Assembly: GCA_002348095.1 (NCBI GenBank)
Contig: DDYT01000006.1
Span: 1-48,696, forward strand
Source: Erysipelotrichaceae bacterium UBA2227
GTDB taxonomy: Bacteria; Bacillota_I; Bacilli_A; Erysipelotrichales; Erysipelotrichaceae
Reading direction: 5' to 3'
DNA: 48,696 nt
A program made the position numbers and the translations under genes. Below, in pieces: positions 42,096 through 48,696 of the stretch; position 1 is the stretch's first letter, and each line of letters opens with the position of its first letter. Below the pieces are notes generated by a model that was not told where the DNA came from, made no database searches, and saw nothing but the letters and a program-made list of their open reading frames with translations.

Positions 42096-42200
42096 CTAAT
42101 TGGAGCTGTCAAACAATAGCTCGTATACTTCTTCCAGGCATCCACTGGTCGCAGCTTGCGCCAACAGATCCACAAAGCATTCAAGTATGAAATCCTGCAT
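42096..42200 (-). CDS. Small acidic prophage peptide, 34 residues, unknown
   Basis: An open frame of 34 codons, beginning MQDFILECFVDLLAQAA and ending YELLFDSSN. GGGAGGTGATGATC directly precedes the ATG, one of the best ribosome sites in the window. A TATAAT (minus strand, near 42285) lies about 85 bases upstream and a terminator follows, so it is a transcription unit of its own. The peptide has seven acidic residues, no Lys, Arg or His, and two cysteines 13 residues apart. I recognise no toxin, signalling or regulator family. Confidence 0.55.
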   Translation of the reverse strand: MQDFILECFVDLLAQAATSGCLEEVYELLFDSSN

Positions 42201-42820
42201 GATCATCACCTCCCATACTTAATACGCGTTGGAATTGGTAACTCCTAAACAGTGGGTTTTCTTTACATCGCTTTTATCACCTGAAGTTATTATATCATAG
42301 ATATTAACGTGTTTGTTAAAATTCGAATGTGTGCGAAAGTAGTAGTAAACAGTGCGTTTTTGTGCGTTCGTGATTTTTTTTTGAATCAAACCGATTGAAT
42401 AGTTTTGAGAAAGTTTAAGTAATCCGTAAGTAATCCAAAAAGTGATAAAAAGTTCATACTCGAAATTGTTGCGAATAAACTTACGAGATTCGACTATATC
42501 CGAAATAATGCAACATTTTACTTTTAGCGATATTTTCTTTAAAAATAAAGAAAATCAATCAATTTCTGCAACATTGCAAAAGTGCAGTATATTTGTTAAA
42601 TGTACGGCAATTGCATTTTTTCTCCAATAAACGCAAAGTGTAAAGTGAAATCAAGGCAATGTGTAAAATATGCACATAACCAAAAGATGTCCTTTTTTGT
42701 GCATGATTGGGAAATGTGCGTAAATTCTTCCTATTTTTGTGCGTGTTCGCCAAAGTGCAACATTCGGTAATTGCATATATTTTCTTTTAACTGCATATAC
42801 CGTACTTTGAATTGTGCAAA
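42201..42820. other. Repeat-rich non-coding prophage region
   Basis: About 620 AT-rich bases without a credible gene; candidate short frames lack ribosome sites. Recurring words: TTTTTGTGC at about 42357, 42694 and 42735; TGCAACATT at 42509, 42567 and 42756; TGCATATA twice near 42772-42799; and a pair TAAACAGTGnGTTTT near 42247 and 42347. The palindrome-like ATATCTATGATAT overlaps the -10 of the 34-residue peptide gene near 42290. The repeats suggest protein binding sites. Confidence 0.5.
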
Positions 42821-42848
42821 TAAAAAAGAGTAAGGTTTCCCCTACTCG
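42821..42848 (-). terminator. Terminator of the prophage late operon
   Basis: On the minus strand GAGTAGGGG pairs with CCTTACTC around AAA, followed by six T residues, right after the last late gene. Confidence 0.75.
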
Positions 42849-43150
42849 TCTTTAACTGATAATTCCCTTAGCAACAACTTAATCTCTCGTATGTCTGCTT
42901 TATGATTGCTAATCATAAACTTTGCCAATGCCTTAATGTACTCTGATGGTTTAGAATTGATCGTTGCGTTAGCAGTATTCAATATTCCCCTCAATGTTGC
43001 CGAAGTTGTATCTGTACTTGTACCGATTTCAGTTAGTAAATCAACAAGTGCAGTTTTCAGTTTCGTTTCTAAATCGGTCTTGTTAGCAACTTTTGTTTGG
43101 TCAATTACTAACCCATGCTCGGCTAGGTATTTCGATAAATTTTCATACAT
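42842..43150 (-). CDS. Small prophage protein, unknown
   Basis: A 102-residue helical protein, last gene of the late operon. No membrane segment or motif is recognised. The start MYENLSKYL is preferred to an upstream TTG because GGGGTGAT lies in front of it; it overlaps the preceding gene by 8 bases. Position after the receptor-binding protein and XkdW-like gene suggests a tail-tip accessory or a moron, without further evidence. Confidence 0.65.
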   Translation of the reverse strand: MYENLSKYLAEHGLVIDQTKVANKTDLETKLKTALVDLLTEIGTSTDTTSATLRGILNTANATINSKPSEYIKALAKFMISNHKADIREIKLLLRELSVKDE

Positions 43151-43406
43151 TGACAATCACCCCACTTTCAACCAATAATGCGATTAAATCTTCGATGACT
43201 TCTTCTTGTGTCGGTGCTTGTGGTTGATTTTTAATCAAGTCAATTTCTGCTTGAGATAAACCCTCAACCCATTCTGTGCCATTCCATTTTGGTAAGTGAT
43301 ATGTTATCAAACATGGTGTTTCGATAATATCCTCGCCACTCAATGATGGGTGTACTGTGTCAAGGTATAACCCCGTTTCTAAATCAATCTTTATTTTGTC
43401 TTGCAT
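43143..43406 (-). CDS. Small tail-associated protein, XkdW-like
   Basis: An 87-residue protein with LPKWNGTEWVEGLSQAEIDLIKNQ followed by an acidic helical tail. The pattern P-x-W-N-G-x-x-W-x-E-x-x-x-x-E-I-x-x-L is common in small proteins encoded after Gram-positive phage tail fibres (XkdW family). AGGAGG precedes the ATG. It lies 12 bases after the receptor-binding protein, and may help fibre assembly. Confidence in the exact family is low. Confidence 0.65.
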   Translation of the reverse strand: MQDKIKIDLETGLYLDTVHPSLSGEDIIETPCLITYHLPKWNGTEWVEGLSQAEIDLIKNQPQAPTQEEVIEDLIALLVESGVIVNV

Positions 43407-43418
43407 AGTTTTACCTCC

Positions 43419-44552
43419 TTAACCGATGTAATAAGTCAACACACCTTTAATGGCATGACCTGTTGTTAATGCTGATAAATTATTTAATTGCCCGTTGTCT
43501 TGCAATCTAAATCCTGCCGCAGTTCCGGTTGAATTGTTAATCATATAAATTCCTGCCGTTCTTCTTGGTCTATAAGGTATCGGTATTGTCAATATGTTAG
43601 TAAAGGCAGTTCCTGTACCTACAACTAAATCAAACCAAATTGTAACAAAACCATTATCGCTTTTCGCATATTCAACTGTTCCTGTCCACCCATTTAATAA
43701 AGTAGCAGTTATATATGCCTCTTGTGTCTTGTTTGCTTTTTCCGTGTCTAACTCATTCAAAGCCGTCTGAACATTCGTTGCCGATATTCCACCTGCCGGA
43801 GTGTTGGTTACATTGGAAGCGATTGCCGTTCCTGTGGTTGCGAACAGACTCCAATAGGTCGTATCTGTCGGTAGGTTGTTTGTACTCGCTAAAATACAGA
43901 TATACGATGAACCTAAGTAGGAAACTACATCATCAACCACATAGGCAGTAGCACCCGAATAAGCACCTCGCCATGTGTTGCCTTTTGCACCTTGTGCTCC
44001 GGGAGTGCCGTTTTCCCCTTGTGGTCCTTGTGGTATGCCAAAAGCGAAACTCGTTCCATCAGATTCGATGGTCACGTTAGCCGTTGCATCTGCCCCGGGT
44101 TCAAGTGTAGTCGCTGATACGGATTTGACTGTAAGCAAACCGTCGATGTAATCTTCAATGATTACTCGCACGGATGCCGTGGCGGTGTCGTTGGTTAACT
44201 GCGATTCGATGGTAACGGATTTCTTCGGGAAACCTTTACGAGCTCCGTTGAGTTGGCAATACGGATTGATGACGAGTGAGCCTTTTTTGGTGTGTGCTGA
44301 TGTCAATGTCCATACTGCGATAACGTCGGTCACTACGGGATCAACTCCGAGAATGTCGGTAGTACCATCTGCCATTAAGAGGTCGCAGCGTTTTTCCCAA
44401 TCTTCGTAATCGGTGCCGGTAAAGTCCACGGCGAGTTCGATAGTTTGGTCATCCCCGACCATAGTTAAGGACTCTTTGACGAGTCTTTCCCCGGAGAGAA
44501 TGTCGATGATTTTATAGGTGATACGTTCCGTTTGTTGCCTTTCTATCTGCAC
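43419..44552 (-). CDS. Phage receptor-binding/baseplate upper protein with collagen-like segment
   Basis: A 377-residue protein. The N-terminal domain (about 1-135, ITYKIIDILSGERLVKESLTMVGDDQTIELAVDF) resembles BppU-type baseplate domains. A collagen-like stretch GPQGENGTPGAQGAKG (about 175-190) leads to a carbohydrate-binding-like WRGAYSGATAYVVDDVVSYLGSSYICI (about 193-220), a helical linker, and a C-terminal beta head ending LTYYIG. It probably binds the host surface. GTG start with GAGG very close before it, so the exact N-terminus is less sure. Confidence 0.82.
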   Translation of the reverse strand: MQIERQQTERITYKIIDILSGERLVKESLTMVGDDQTIELAVDFTGTDYEDWEKRCDLLMADGTTDILGVDPVVTDVIAVWTLTSAHTKKGSLVINPYCQLNGARKGFPKKSVTIESQLTNDTATASVRVIIEDYIDGLLTVKSVSATTLEPGADATANVTIESDGTSFAFGIPQGPQGENGTPGAQGAKGNTWRGAYSGATAYVVDDVVSYLGSSYICILASTNNLPTDTTYWSLFATTGTAIASNVTNTPAGGISATNVQTALNELDTEKANKTQEAYITATLLNGWTGTVEYAKSDNGFVTIWFDLVVGTGTAFTNILTIPIPYRPRRTAGIYMINNSTGTAAGFRLQDNGQLNNLSALTTGHAIKGVLTYYIG

Positions 44553-44573
44553 TACCTCAAAGGGCAGGCACGA

Positions 44574-44843
44574 TTATTTGAGTATTAACTGCATCAATGC
44601 GTTGATGACTGCACCGAAAACGGCGATGATGATCCAACGCTGATTATCTTCTAACTGTTTGATTCGTTTCTCGCCGTTGCATATACGTTGGTCGATTGCC
44701 TTATGCAATTCGGCGTCAATCTGTGGTTGCATTTTCATATTTTCCTTTACGACCGCTATCTCGGTTTTGATTTTACCGACATCTTCCACGATCATATCTA
44801 ACTTAGCGAGTATTTGTTTATTCTGTGATGGTTGTTGTGTCAT
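44574..44843 (-). CDS. XhlA-like phage protein (coiled coil plus membrane anchor)
   Basis: An 89-residue protein: a long amphipathic coiled coil (about 8-65) and one C-terminal transmembrane helix (WIIIAVFGAVINALMQLIL). This is the layout of XhlA-type proteins that accompany holin and endolysin in Bacillus phages. AAAGGGGT precedes the ATG, which follows the endolysin stop by 3 bases. Confidence 0.8.
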   Translation of the reverse strand: MTQQPSQNKQILAKLDMIVEDVGKIKTEIAVVKENMKMQPQIDAELHKAIDQRICNGEKRIKQLEDNQRWIIIAVFGAVINALMQLILK

Positions 44844-44846
44844 GTC

Positions 44847-45659
44847 CTACCCCTTTACAATTTTTACAGTTACCCCATCTTGCGACATGGTAATGTCAAG
44901 CGGTTTCTCTACCTCTACGATTTTCTCGACGATAACTTCTCGTGGTTTATCGACAAATACGATGTTCGGGTCAAGTCTGAGCATCATTCCGACTTCGATT
45001 TTATTCGGGTCGCTGCCGATAACATCTTTGTTCAACTCGTACAGTTCCTGCCACGTCATGTTGAACTTCGGCGCAATTCTGCCTAAGGTATCGCCACGAA
45101 CGATGGTATACACCTTTTTAGGCGGTTCAAGATATTCGATAAGATAATACTTGCCCCAGTACGCCCATTTGCGTTGGGTTTCGTTGGTCTGACCGACTCC
45201 CCATAACTGAAAGGCCGGTGTTGATTCGATGTACTGCTTGACTCCGTTGATAGTGCCGATGTACACGCCGACATGCCCGAGATCCGCCGTGAACACCAGC
45301 GATCCGGGTAAATCAGGCATAGACTCGAATATGCCTTTCTCTGTGGCTTTGGCGTACATTCCACGGACGTTGTCGTCCGAGTTTGAAACGTACTGGCCAT
45401 CAATCGTTTTATAAACAACGGTACCCGGTGCTGTTTCCCACATATAGCCTTTGATAAGACCGACACAGTCAAACACGAACTTTCCGACACCCTTTCGGAT
45501 TGTCGCTTCGTTTCTGATGGTGTGCTGACATCCGGCAGCGATTCTGCGGTCAACGTCGCTATGCCTTAGGACTCTGCCGAATCCCGATAGCATATAAATT
45601 GTCGGTAAAGAAATCTTGGACTTGCAATATTCTACAAGTCCAAGGTTCGTTTTACTCAT
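44847..45659 (-). CDS. Phage endolysin: NlpC/P60-type peptidase with LysM
   Basis: A 270-residue lysin. The catalytic domain (about 1-170) has the Cys in KFVFDCVGLIKGYMW and the His in GHVGVYIGT, the NlpC/P60/CHAP-type pair, then a LysM repeat YTIVRGDTLGRIAPKFNMTW to GMMLRL (about 183-230) that binds peptidoglycan. The last 40 residues carry a charged repeat VIVEKIVEVEKP. No signal peptide, so it should need the holin. Its start overlaps the holin stop by 8 bases with a poor ribosome site, which fits coupled translation. Confidence 0.9.
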   Translation of the reverse strand: MSKTNLGLVEYCKSKISLPTIYMLSGFGRVLRHSDVDRRIAAGCQHTIRNEATIRKGVGKFVFDCVGLIKGYMWETAPGTVVYKTIDGQYVSNSDDNVRGMYAKATEKGIFESMPDLPGSLVFTADLGHVGVYIGTINGVKQYIESTPAFQLWGVGQTNETQRKWAYWGKYYLIEYLEPPKKVYTIVRGDTLGRIAPKFNMTWQELYELNKDVIGSDPNKIEVGMMLRLDPNIVFVDKPREVIVEKIVEVEKPLDITMSQDGVTVKIVKG

Positions 45660-46089
45660 TTTCTAAAAGGTGTTTCGTTTCGGCAGATAGGTCGAGTTTC
45701 CCCTCGTCATTCAATCCCTTTTTCAAGAGTTTCTTGAAAGCGGCGTCGAGATCAACTAAGATTTGAACGTCATGCAAACCGATGAGTTCACTGGCGTTGA
45801 TTAAGCATGAGTTAGCATAGTAAATCGTTGATAAACCGATTAAAAAGAACGAGATAGCAGAATAGCCGATTCCCAGTACTTCGATGTCCATGATGTAAAA
45901 ATAGCCGATAATCAGCACCATAATACCAATCCACGCTTTCAACACGGCAATCAGTCCGTCACACATCTTCTTGAACCTGAAATCAACGAAAGCGGACTTC
46001 GCTACCCCTAATATGAAATTGACTAACACTGTGCCGAAAACTAAAACGATAAACTTATTCGATAAAATAAAAGCGATCAATTCTTCCAT
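45652..46089 (-). CDS. Phage holin (toxin-secretion/phage lysis holin type)
   Basis: A 145-residue protein with about four hydrophobic segments in the first 100 residues, a charged loop FRFKKMCDG, and a soluble acidic C-terminus. Position directly before the endolysin and the membrane pattern fit the phage holin family; sequence identity to a subfamily is not clear. AGGAGG precedes the ATG. It should form the lesion that releases the endolysin. Confidence 0.82.
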   Translation of the reverse strand: MEELIAFILSNKFIVLVFGTVLVNFILGVAKSAFVDFRFKKMCDGLIAVLKAWIGIMVLIIGYFYIMDIEVLGIGYSAISFFLIGLSTIYYANSCLINASELIGLHDVQILVDLDAAFKKLLKKGLNDEGKLDLSAETKHLLENE

Positions 46090-46097
46090 TTTTCCTC

Positions 46098-46355
46098 CTA
46101 TTTGACTCCGGCCAATATATCTCGGAGCTCTTCGACATCTTTCATGTCGAGTTTAAAATCTCTATTCATGTCGCCGTTGCCGGGACACATCAGTGTATAC
46201 CCGTCGACCACATGCATATGCAACTGAACTAAATCAGTAATGCTCACTCGCCCATCACAGTTTACATCACCTTTTTTCGGTTGGCGGATATACCCGACGA
46301 GCCCTAAAATGATGACTAAGCAAGCAATAAGAATGATGGTAATGTATTTTTTCAT
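46098..46355 (-). CDS. Membrane-anchored dockerin-like protein in the lysis cassette
   Basis: An 85-residue protein. One N-terminal transmembrane or signal segment (about 3-23) is followed by two calcium-loop repeats of the dockerin type I pattern: GDVNCDGRVSITDLVQLHMHV and GDMNRDFKLDMKDVEELRDIL, each with Asp/Asn at loop positions 1, 3, 5, 9 and 12. A Cys is in each half (NCDG, LMCPG), so a disulfide is possible. Dockerins dock to cohesins in cellulosomes and in other surface complexes. GGAGA precedes the ATG. It lies between the tail genes and the holin, an unusual place for a dockerin. Confidence 0.78.
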   Translation of the reverse strand: MKKYITIILIACLVIILGLVGYIRQPKKGDVNCDGRVSITDLVQLHMHVVDGYTLMCPGNGDMNRDFKLDMKDVEELRDILAGVK

Positions 46356-46363
46356 TGAGTCTC

Positions 46364-46603
46364 CTAATCCAGCCATGCCGGGGTACACGGCACAGCTTTA
46401 TGCTCCCAAGCATTCAGCCATTCAATATACCAACTCCGTAACTGCACTTTCTGATCGTCAGACAGCGTGTCATACCATAACTGCCCACGATTGATGACAG
46501 AGAAGCATACGGCTTTTCTGACATTGTCGAAGTGTTGCTTATCGCTGAACAGCACATCGGGATGTTCCAAGTCAAATACATAGTCTCCTTTGTATGACAT
46601 CAT
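46364..46603 (-). CDS. Small phage protein, tail-fibre chaperone-like
   Basis: A 79-residue soluble protein with a helical C-terminal half, LSDDQKVQLRSWYIEWLNAW followed by AVPCTPAWLD. Tail-fibre assembly proteins often end in such R-x-W-x-x-x-W and P-x-x-P-x-W-L patterns. The start lies in the stop codon of the baseplate protein gene (ATGATG), behind GGGAGG. The function is only suggested by position and this weak likeness. Confidence 0.6.
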   Translation of the reverse strand: MMSYKGDYVFDLEHPDVLFSDKQHFDNVRKAVCFSVINRGQLWYDTLSDDQKVQLRSWYIEWLNAWEHKAVPCTPAWLD

Positions 46604-48543
46604 GCCCACCTCCCTATAGCAAACCACTGAATGATCCATGCTTGGGAGGCTTGGGACACAGCCCGTGCAAGCTGAAACTTGAACTGAGTTGTCGCATCAA
46701 GCGTTTGCATCGGCCAGGTGGTTCTTGAGTTTCCGGTTCCGTCGGCAGATTGCATGAACACATTCGGAGCTGAAATAAATGGAATATCTGTGTTAAATGT
46801 TACTGTCTGCTCTGAGCAAAGAAAGATGTTGCCGAAAGCGGTCGAAATTGCAATCGTTAATGTGTACTGCTTCCATTTGATTAAGTAGCCGTTTGCGTAC
46901 TTTATGTAGTTTTCACCAGAAGCATTAGTTCCATACTCGGATATTACACTGTTGATAAGGTTATAACCATTAGCTCCAAAATTCGCAAATAACCCTATGG
47001 AAGACATGTTCAGATTGTAGTTCTGCCCTCCGATAATAGTTTGGTATTTCGAGTAAATCTTTAACACGGGGTCTAATGTTCCCGCATTGTAATCATCATC
47101 GACTATCGTAATATAGGCTGGATAAACTCCTGAACCATCCGGTGTTCCGTATCTAATACCTTTCTGCCCTTTTGCCAATATGTTAAGTTTGTCCGTTAGT
47201 CCGCTCGGTACATAGATTGGCATATTGAGATTGATACCTATGGTCGCATCCTCGGCTGTGTCAATAGATCCTTTAAAGGTTCCATCATTGACAATAATTG
47301 ATCCATCTAGCAGGATTTCAAAGCCGTCATTGACTGTAACCAACCCTTCTAAGGCAATTTTAGAAGCTACGATTTTAATAAGTTCAGGGGATAAATTAAT
47401 CGCACTGATTACTCCGTCGGCATCGACTTTCAGAGAAATCTCTTCACCTTGCAAAAGTATTTTCTTTTCCTGGCGATCCAGCCGGATGATGGTCTCCCTG
47501 GGACTGATCGTGCGCTGCGCGTTATCGTAATCCGGCGTAGTGGCCATTTCCGGAACACGCGCATACATCATCTCCGAGAAGCCGGCATTGATCTTGATCT
47601 CCCCTCCCAGCACAATCGTCTGATAGGAAACGGAATCTTCATCGACTACAGTGATGATGTCTCCGACTTCGAAGTATCCGTAGCCGAAGCTGTCCAAATC
47701 GAATGGATAATACTTAGTGTATTTGATGGTGTTGAACAGATTGTCAATGAAGCTATCCGGGTCAAGCACCATGATCTGATTGTCTTCAAACCTTACCTCA
47801 TGACGGCCGTAAGAAGCTACACTGACCAAATCTTCCCGGAGAGTATTGTCTTCCGCCGGAGTGGTCGCCAGCACCAAAGTATTGACTTCCCCAAAGAGCT
47901 TGTCGACATCCAGTGATTTAACATTGGAGTTCAACGTTTCACTGGTCGCTGTCGGATACTTTACCGCCAGCTGGCCATCGGCTCGGATGTGTATGATTCC
48001 TCCGGACACTTCTGATAAATCCGTCAAAACATCCCGGAAGAGAATGTTATCCAGCATGGCATATTTCTCATTGGGAATCGACACAGAAGAGTTCGTAAAT
48101 GTCGGAGTGGCCAACGTGATGCCTAAACGTGTACAGATAGCCTGCAGATAATTGCCGACAGTGATCGGATATGTCGGTGAAAGATCATACGGAATGTGAG
48201 ACTTCAACATCGCATCATAAGCTTCGATTTTCGTCGATTTTGAAGCGGCTATGGTTGAAAAGGATTTGACATAGAAGGTCCCCCAAGTCAACCATTCAAT
48301 GGCGGATCCGTTAAGGGACACGCCGAACTCGACAAGCAAGGCTTTGCCTGTCATGTCATAAATACCCTCGATTTCCAGTTCTAATCCTTGCATAACGGAT
48401 TTATAAAGTTCACCGTCAAACCACTTGACACAGCTCAGCACATCTTCCGAAGTAATGACAATGGCATCCCAGGAAATGCGCAACGCAATTTCTTTCCCAT
48501 ATTGTTGAATGTAATTCTTAAAATTGGTCGAAGCACTAAGCAT
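46600..48543 (-). CDS. Phage tail baseplate hub / tail-associated protein (Tal-like) with fibre C-terminus
   Basis: A 647-residue protein. Residues about 1-330 form a baseplate-hub-type domain (opening ASTNFKNYIQQYGKEIALRI, with WGTFYVKSFS, then YYPFDLDSFGYGYFEVGDIITVVD). A linker with INLSPELIKIVASKIALEG, typical of minor structural tail proteins, precedes a beta-rich region and an end in WIIQWFAIGRW, common in fibre tips. It should sit at the tail tip and help wall penetration; no peptidase motif is seen. AAGGAGG precedes the ATG. Confidence 0.85.
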   Translation of the reverse strand: MLSASTNFKNYIQQYGKEIALRISWDAIVITSEDVLSCVKWFDGELYKSVMQGLELEIEGIYDMTGKALLVEFGVSLNGSAIEWLTWGTFYVKSFSTIAASKSTKIEAYDAMLKSHIPYDLSPTYPITVGNYLQAICTRLGITLATPTFTNSSVSIPNEKYAMLDNILFRDVLTDLSEVSGGIIHIRADGQLAVKYPTATSETLNSNVKSLDVDKLFGEVNTLVLATTPAEDNTLREDLVSVASYGRHEVRFEDNQIMVLDPDSFIDNLFNTIKYTKYYPFDLDSFGYGYFEVGDIITVVDEDSVSYQTIVLGGEIKINAGFSEMMYARVPEMATTPDYDNAQRTISPRETIIRLDRQEKKILLQGEEISLKVDADGVISAINLSPELIKIVASKIALEGLVTVNDGFEILLDGSIIVNDGTFKGSIDTAEDATIGINLNMPIYVPSGLTDKLNILAKGQKGIRYGTPDGSGVYPAYITIVDDDYNAGTLDPVLKIYSKYQTIIGGQNYNLNMSSIGLFANFGANGYNLINSVISEYGTNASGENYIKYANGYLIKWKQYTLTIAISTAFGNIFLCSEQTVTFNTDIPFISAPNVFMQSADGTGNSRTTWPMQTLDATTQFKFQLARAVSQASQAWIIQWFAIGRWA

Positions 48544-48555
48544 TGCGCATCCTCC

Positions 48556-48696
48556 TTATCGTTTCTGATTCGCGATGACGGAGACCTCAAAGGGTTCATA
48601 CATCATCGTTGATTTCTTCTTTACTTTTGCCTGCCAGTCTCCGGTATAAAAGCTGGCAGTACGTGTTCCTTTGGTAGGCAGAGCTTGGTACCTACC
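48556..48696 (-). CDS. C-terminus of an upstream tail protein, partial
   Basis: The last 46 residues of an open frame that enters from the right edge: from GRYQALPTKG to EPFEVSVIANQKR. It ends 12 bases before the baseplate hub gene, so it is the preceding gene of the tail module. In this order it is probably the distal tail (Dit) protein, but the fragment is too short to show it. Confidence 0.6.
   Translation of the reverse strand, partial: GRYQALPTKGTRTASFYTGDWQAKVKKKSTMMYEPFEVSVIANQKR

Noticed and set aside
42442..42630. Plus-strand 62-codon frame in the same region
   Set aside because: GTG start without a ribosome site and no recognisable composition of a real protein.
42559..42753. Minus-strand 64-codon frame in the prophage non-coding region
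   Set aside because: TTG start, no ribosome binding site, cysteine-rich low-complexity composition, and it runs across the repeat words.
42201..42820. CRISPR array, because of repeated short words
   Set aside because: Words are 8-9 bases long with irregular spacing; no repeat of 20 or more bases and no cas genes.

Overview
The window looks like chromosome from a low-to-moderate GC Bacillota (Firmicutes). Strong GGAGG-type ribosome binding sites precede most genes, TGA is used as a normal stop, and sigma-A-like promoters (often extended -10 TGnTATAAT) and hairpin/T-run terminators are easy to see. The gene content (type III glutamine synthetase, QueH, TrhP-type U32 proteins, YibE/F, YerC/YecD, 6S-like RNA) fits this phylum. 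An Erysipelotrichia-like or Mollicutes-related Bacilli lineage is a guess from gene content only.

Layout, chromosome part (1 to about 41,500). 1-2,860: S1-domain protein (partial), YuiD-like PAP2 protein, NifU-C scaffold, a small membrane protein, a phosphodiester glycosidase and a rubredoxin-like protein. 3,042-7,238: type III glutamine synthetase, then an HMA metallochaperone translationally coupled to a P1B ATPase. 7,251-12,606: AI-2E family permease, glutamine-dependent NAD synthetase, a HAAS/DUF4097 membrane pair, SpoU rRNA methyltransferase. 12,603-18,895: two U32 (TrhP-like) proteins, MFS transporter, threonine aldolase, DUF454, Bcp peroxiredoxin, PHP phosphatase. 18,885-23,374: GH13 alpha-glucosidase, PLP homeostasis protein (apparently leaderless), two membrane proteins, aminotransferase. 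23,428-27,021: a queuosine cluster (tgt-queA-queH) divergent from a YhhQ-type queuosine precursor transporter. 27,047-29,822: YibE/F protein, a Crp/Fnr regulator and a DUF1858 operon carrying a palindrome at -40.5. 29,902-34,645: a tightly overlapping three-gene operon of ICMT-like methyltransferase, GH3-like acyl-adenylating enzyme and a 7TM-GAF-degenerate GGDEF-HD-GYP receptor, with a divergent TrpR-like regulator. 35,219-35,401: a 6S-like RNA, followed by mutY, an aldo/keto reductase, a patatin, a structured RNA or leader with its own promoter and terminator, a D-2-hydroxyacid dehydrogenase, a nitroreductase and a solitary IS605-type TnpB with a probable omega-RNA.

Prophage part (about 41,505 to the right edge). 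A 17-base copy of the 3' end of a tRNA-Gly gene, followed outward by the tRNA's terminator but not preceded by a tRNA body, marks an attachment-site junction. To its right lie a small plus-strand gene, a 34-codon acidic peptide gene with its own promoter and terminator, a repeat-rich non-coding stretch, and then, all on the minus strand, the end of a siphovirus-type late operon read toward the att site: tail protein (partial), baseplate hub/tail endopeptidase, small protein, membrane-anchored dockerin-like protein, holin, NlpC/P60-LysM endolysin, XhlA-like protein, collagen-like receptor-binding protein and two small proteins. The integrase is not in the window and should be at the other end.

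The items most deserving a second look are the 38,212-38,357 structured RNA, the prophage dockerin, the GH3/ICMT/HD-GYP operon, the Crp-type site at the DUF1858 promoter, and the small acidic prophage peptide.
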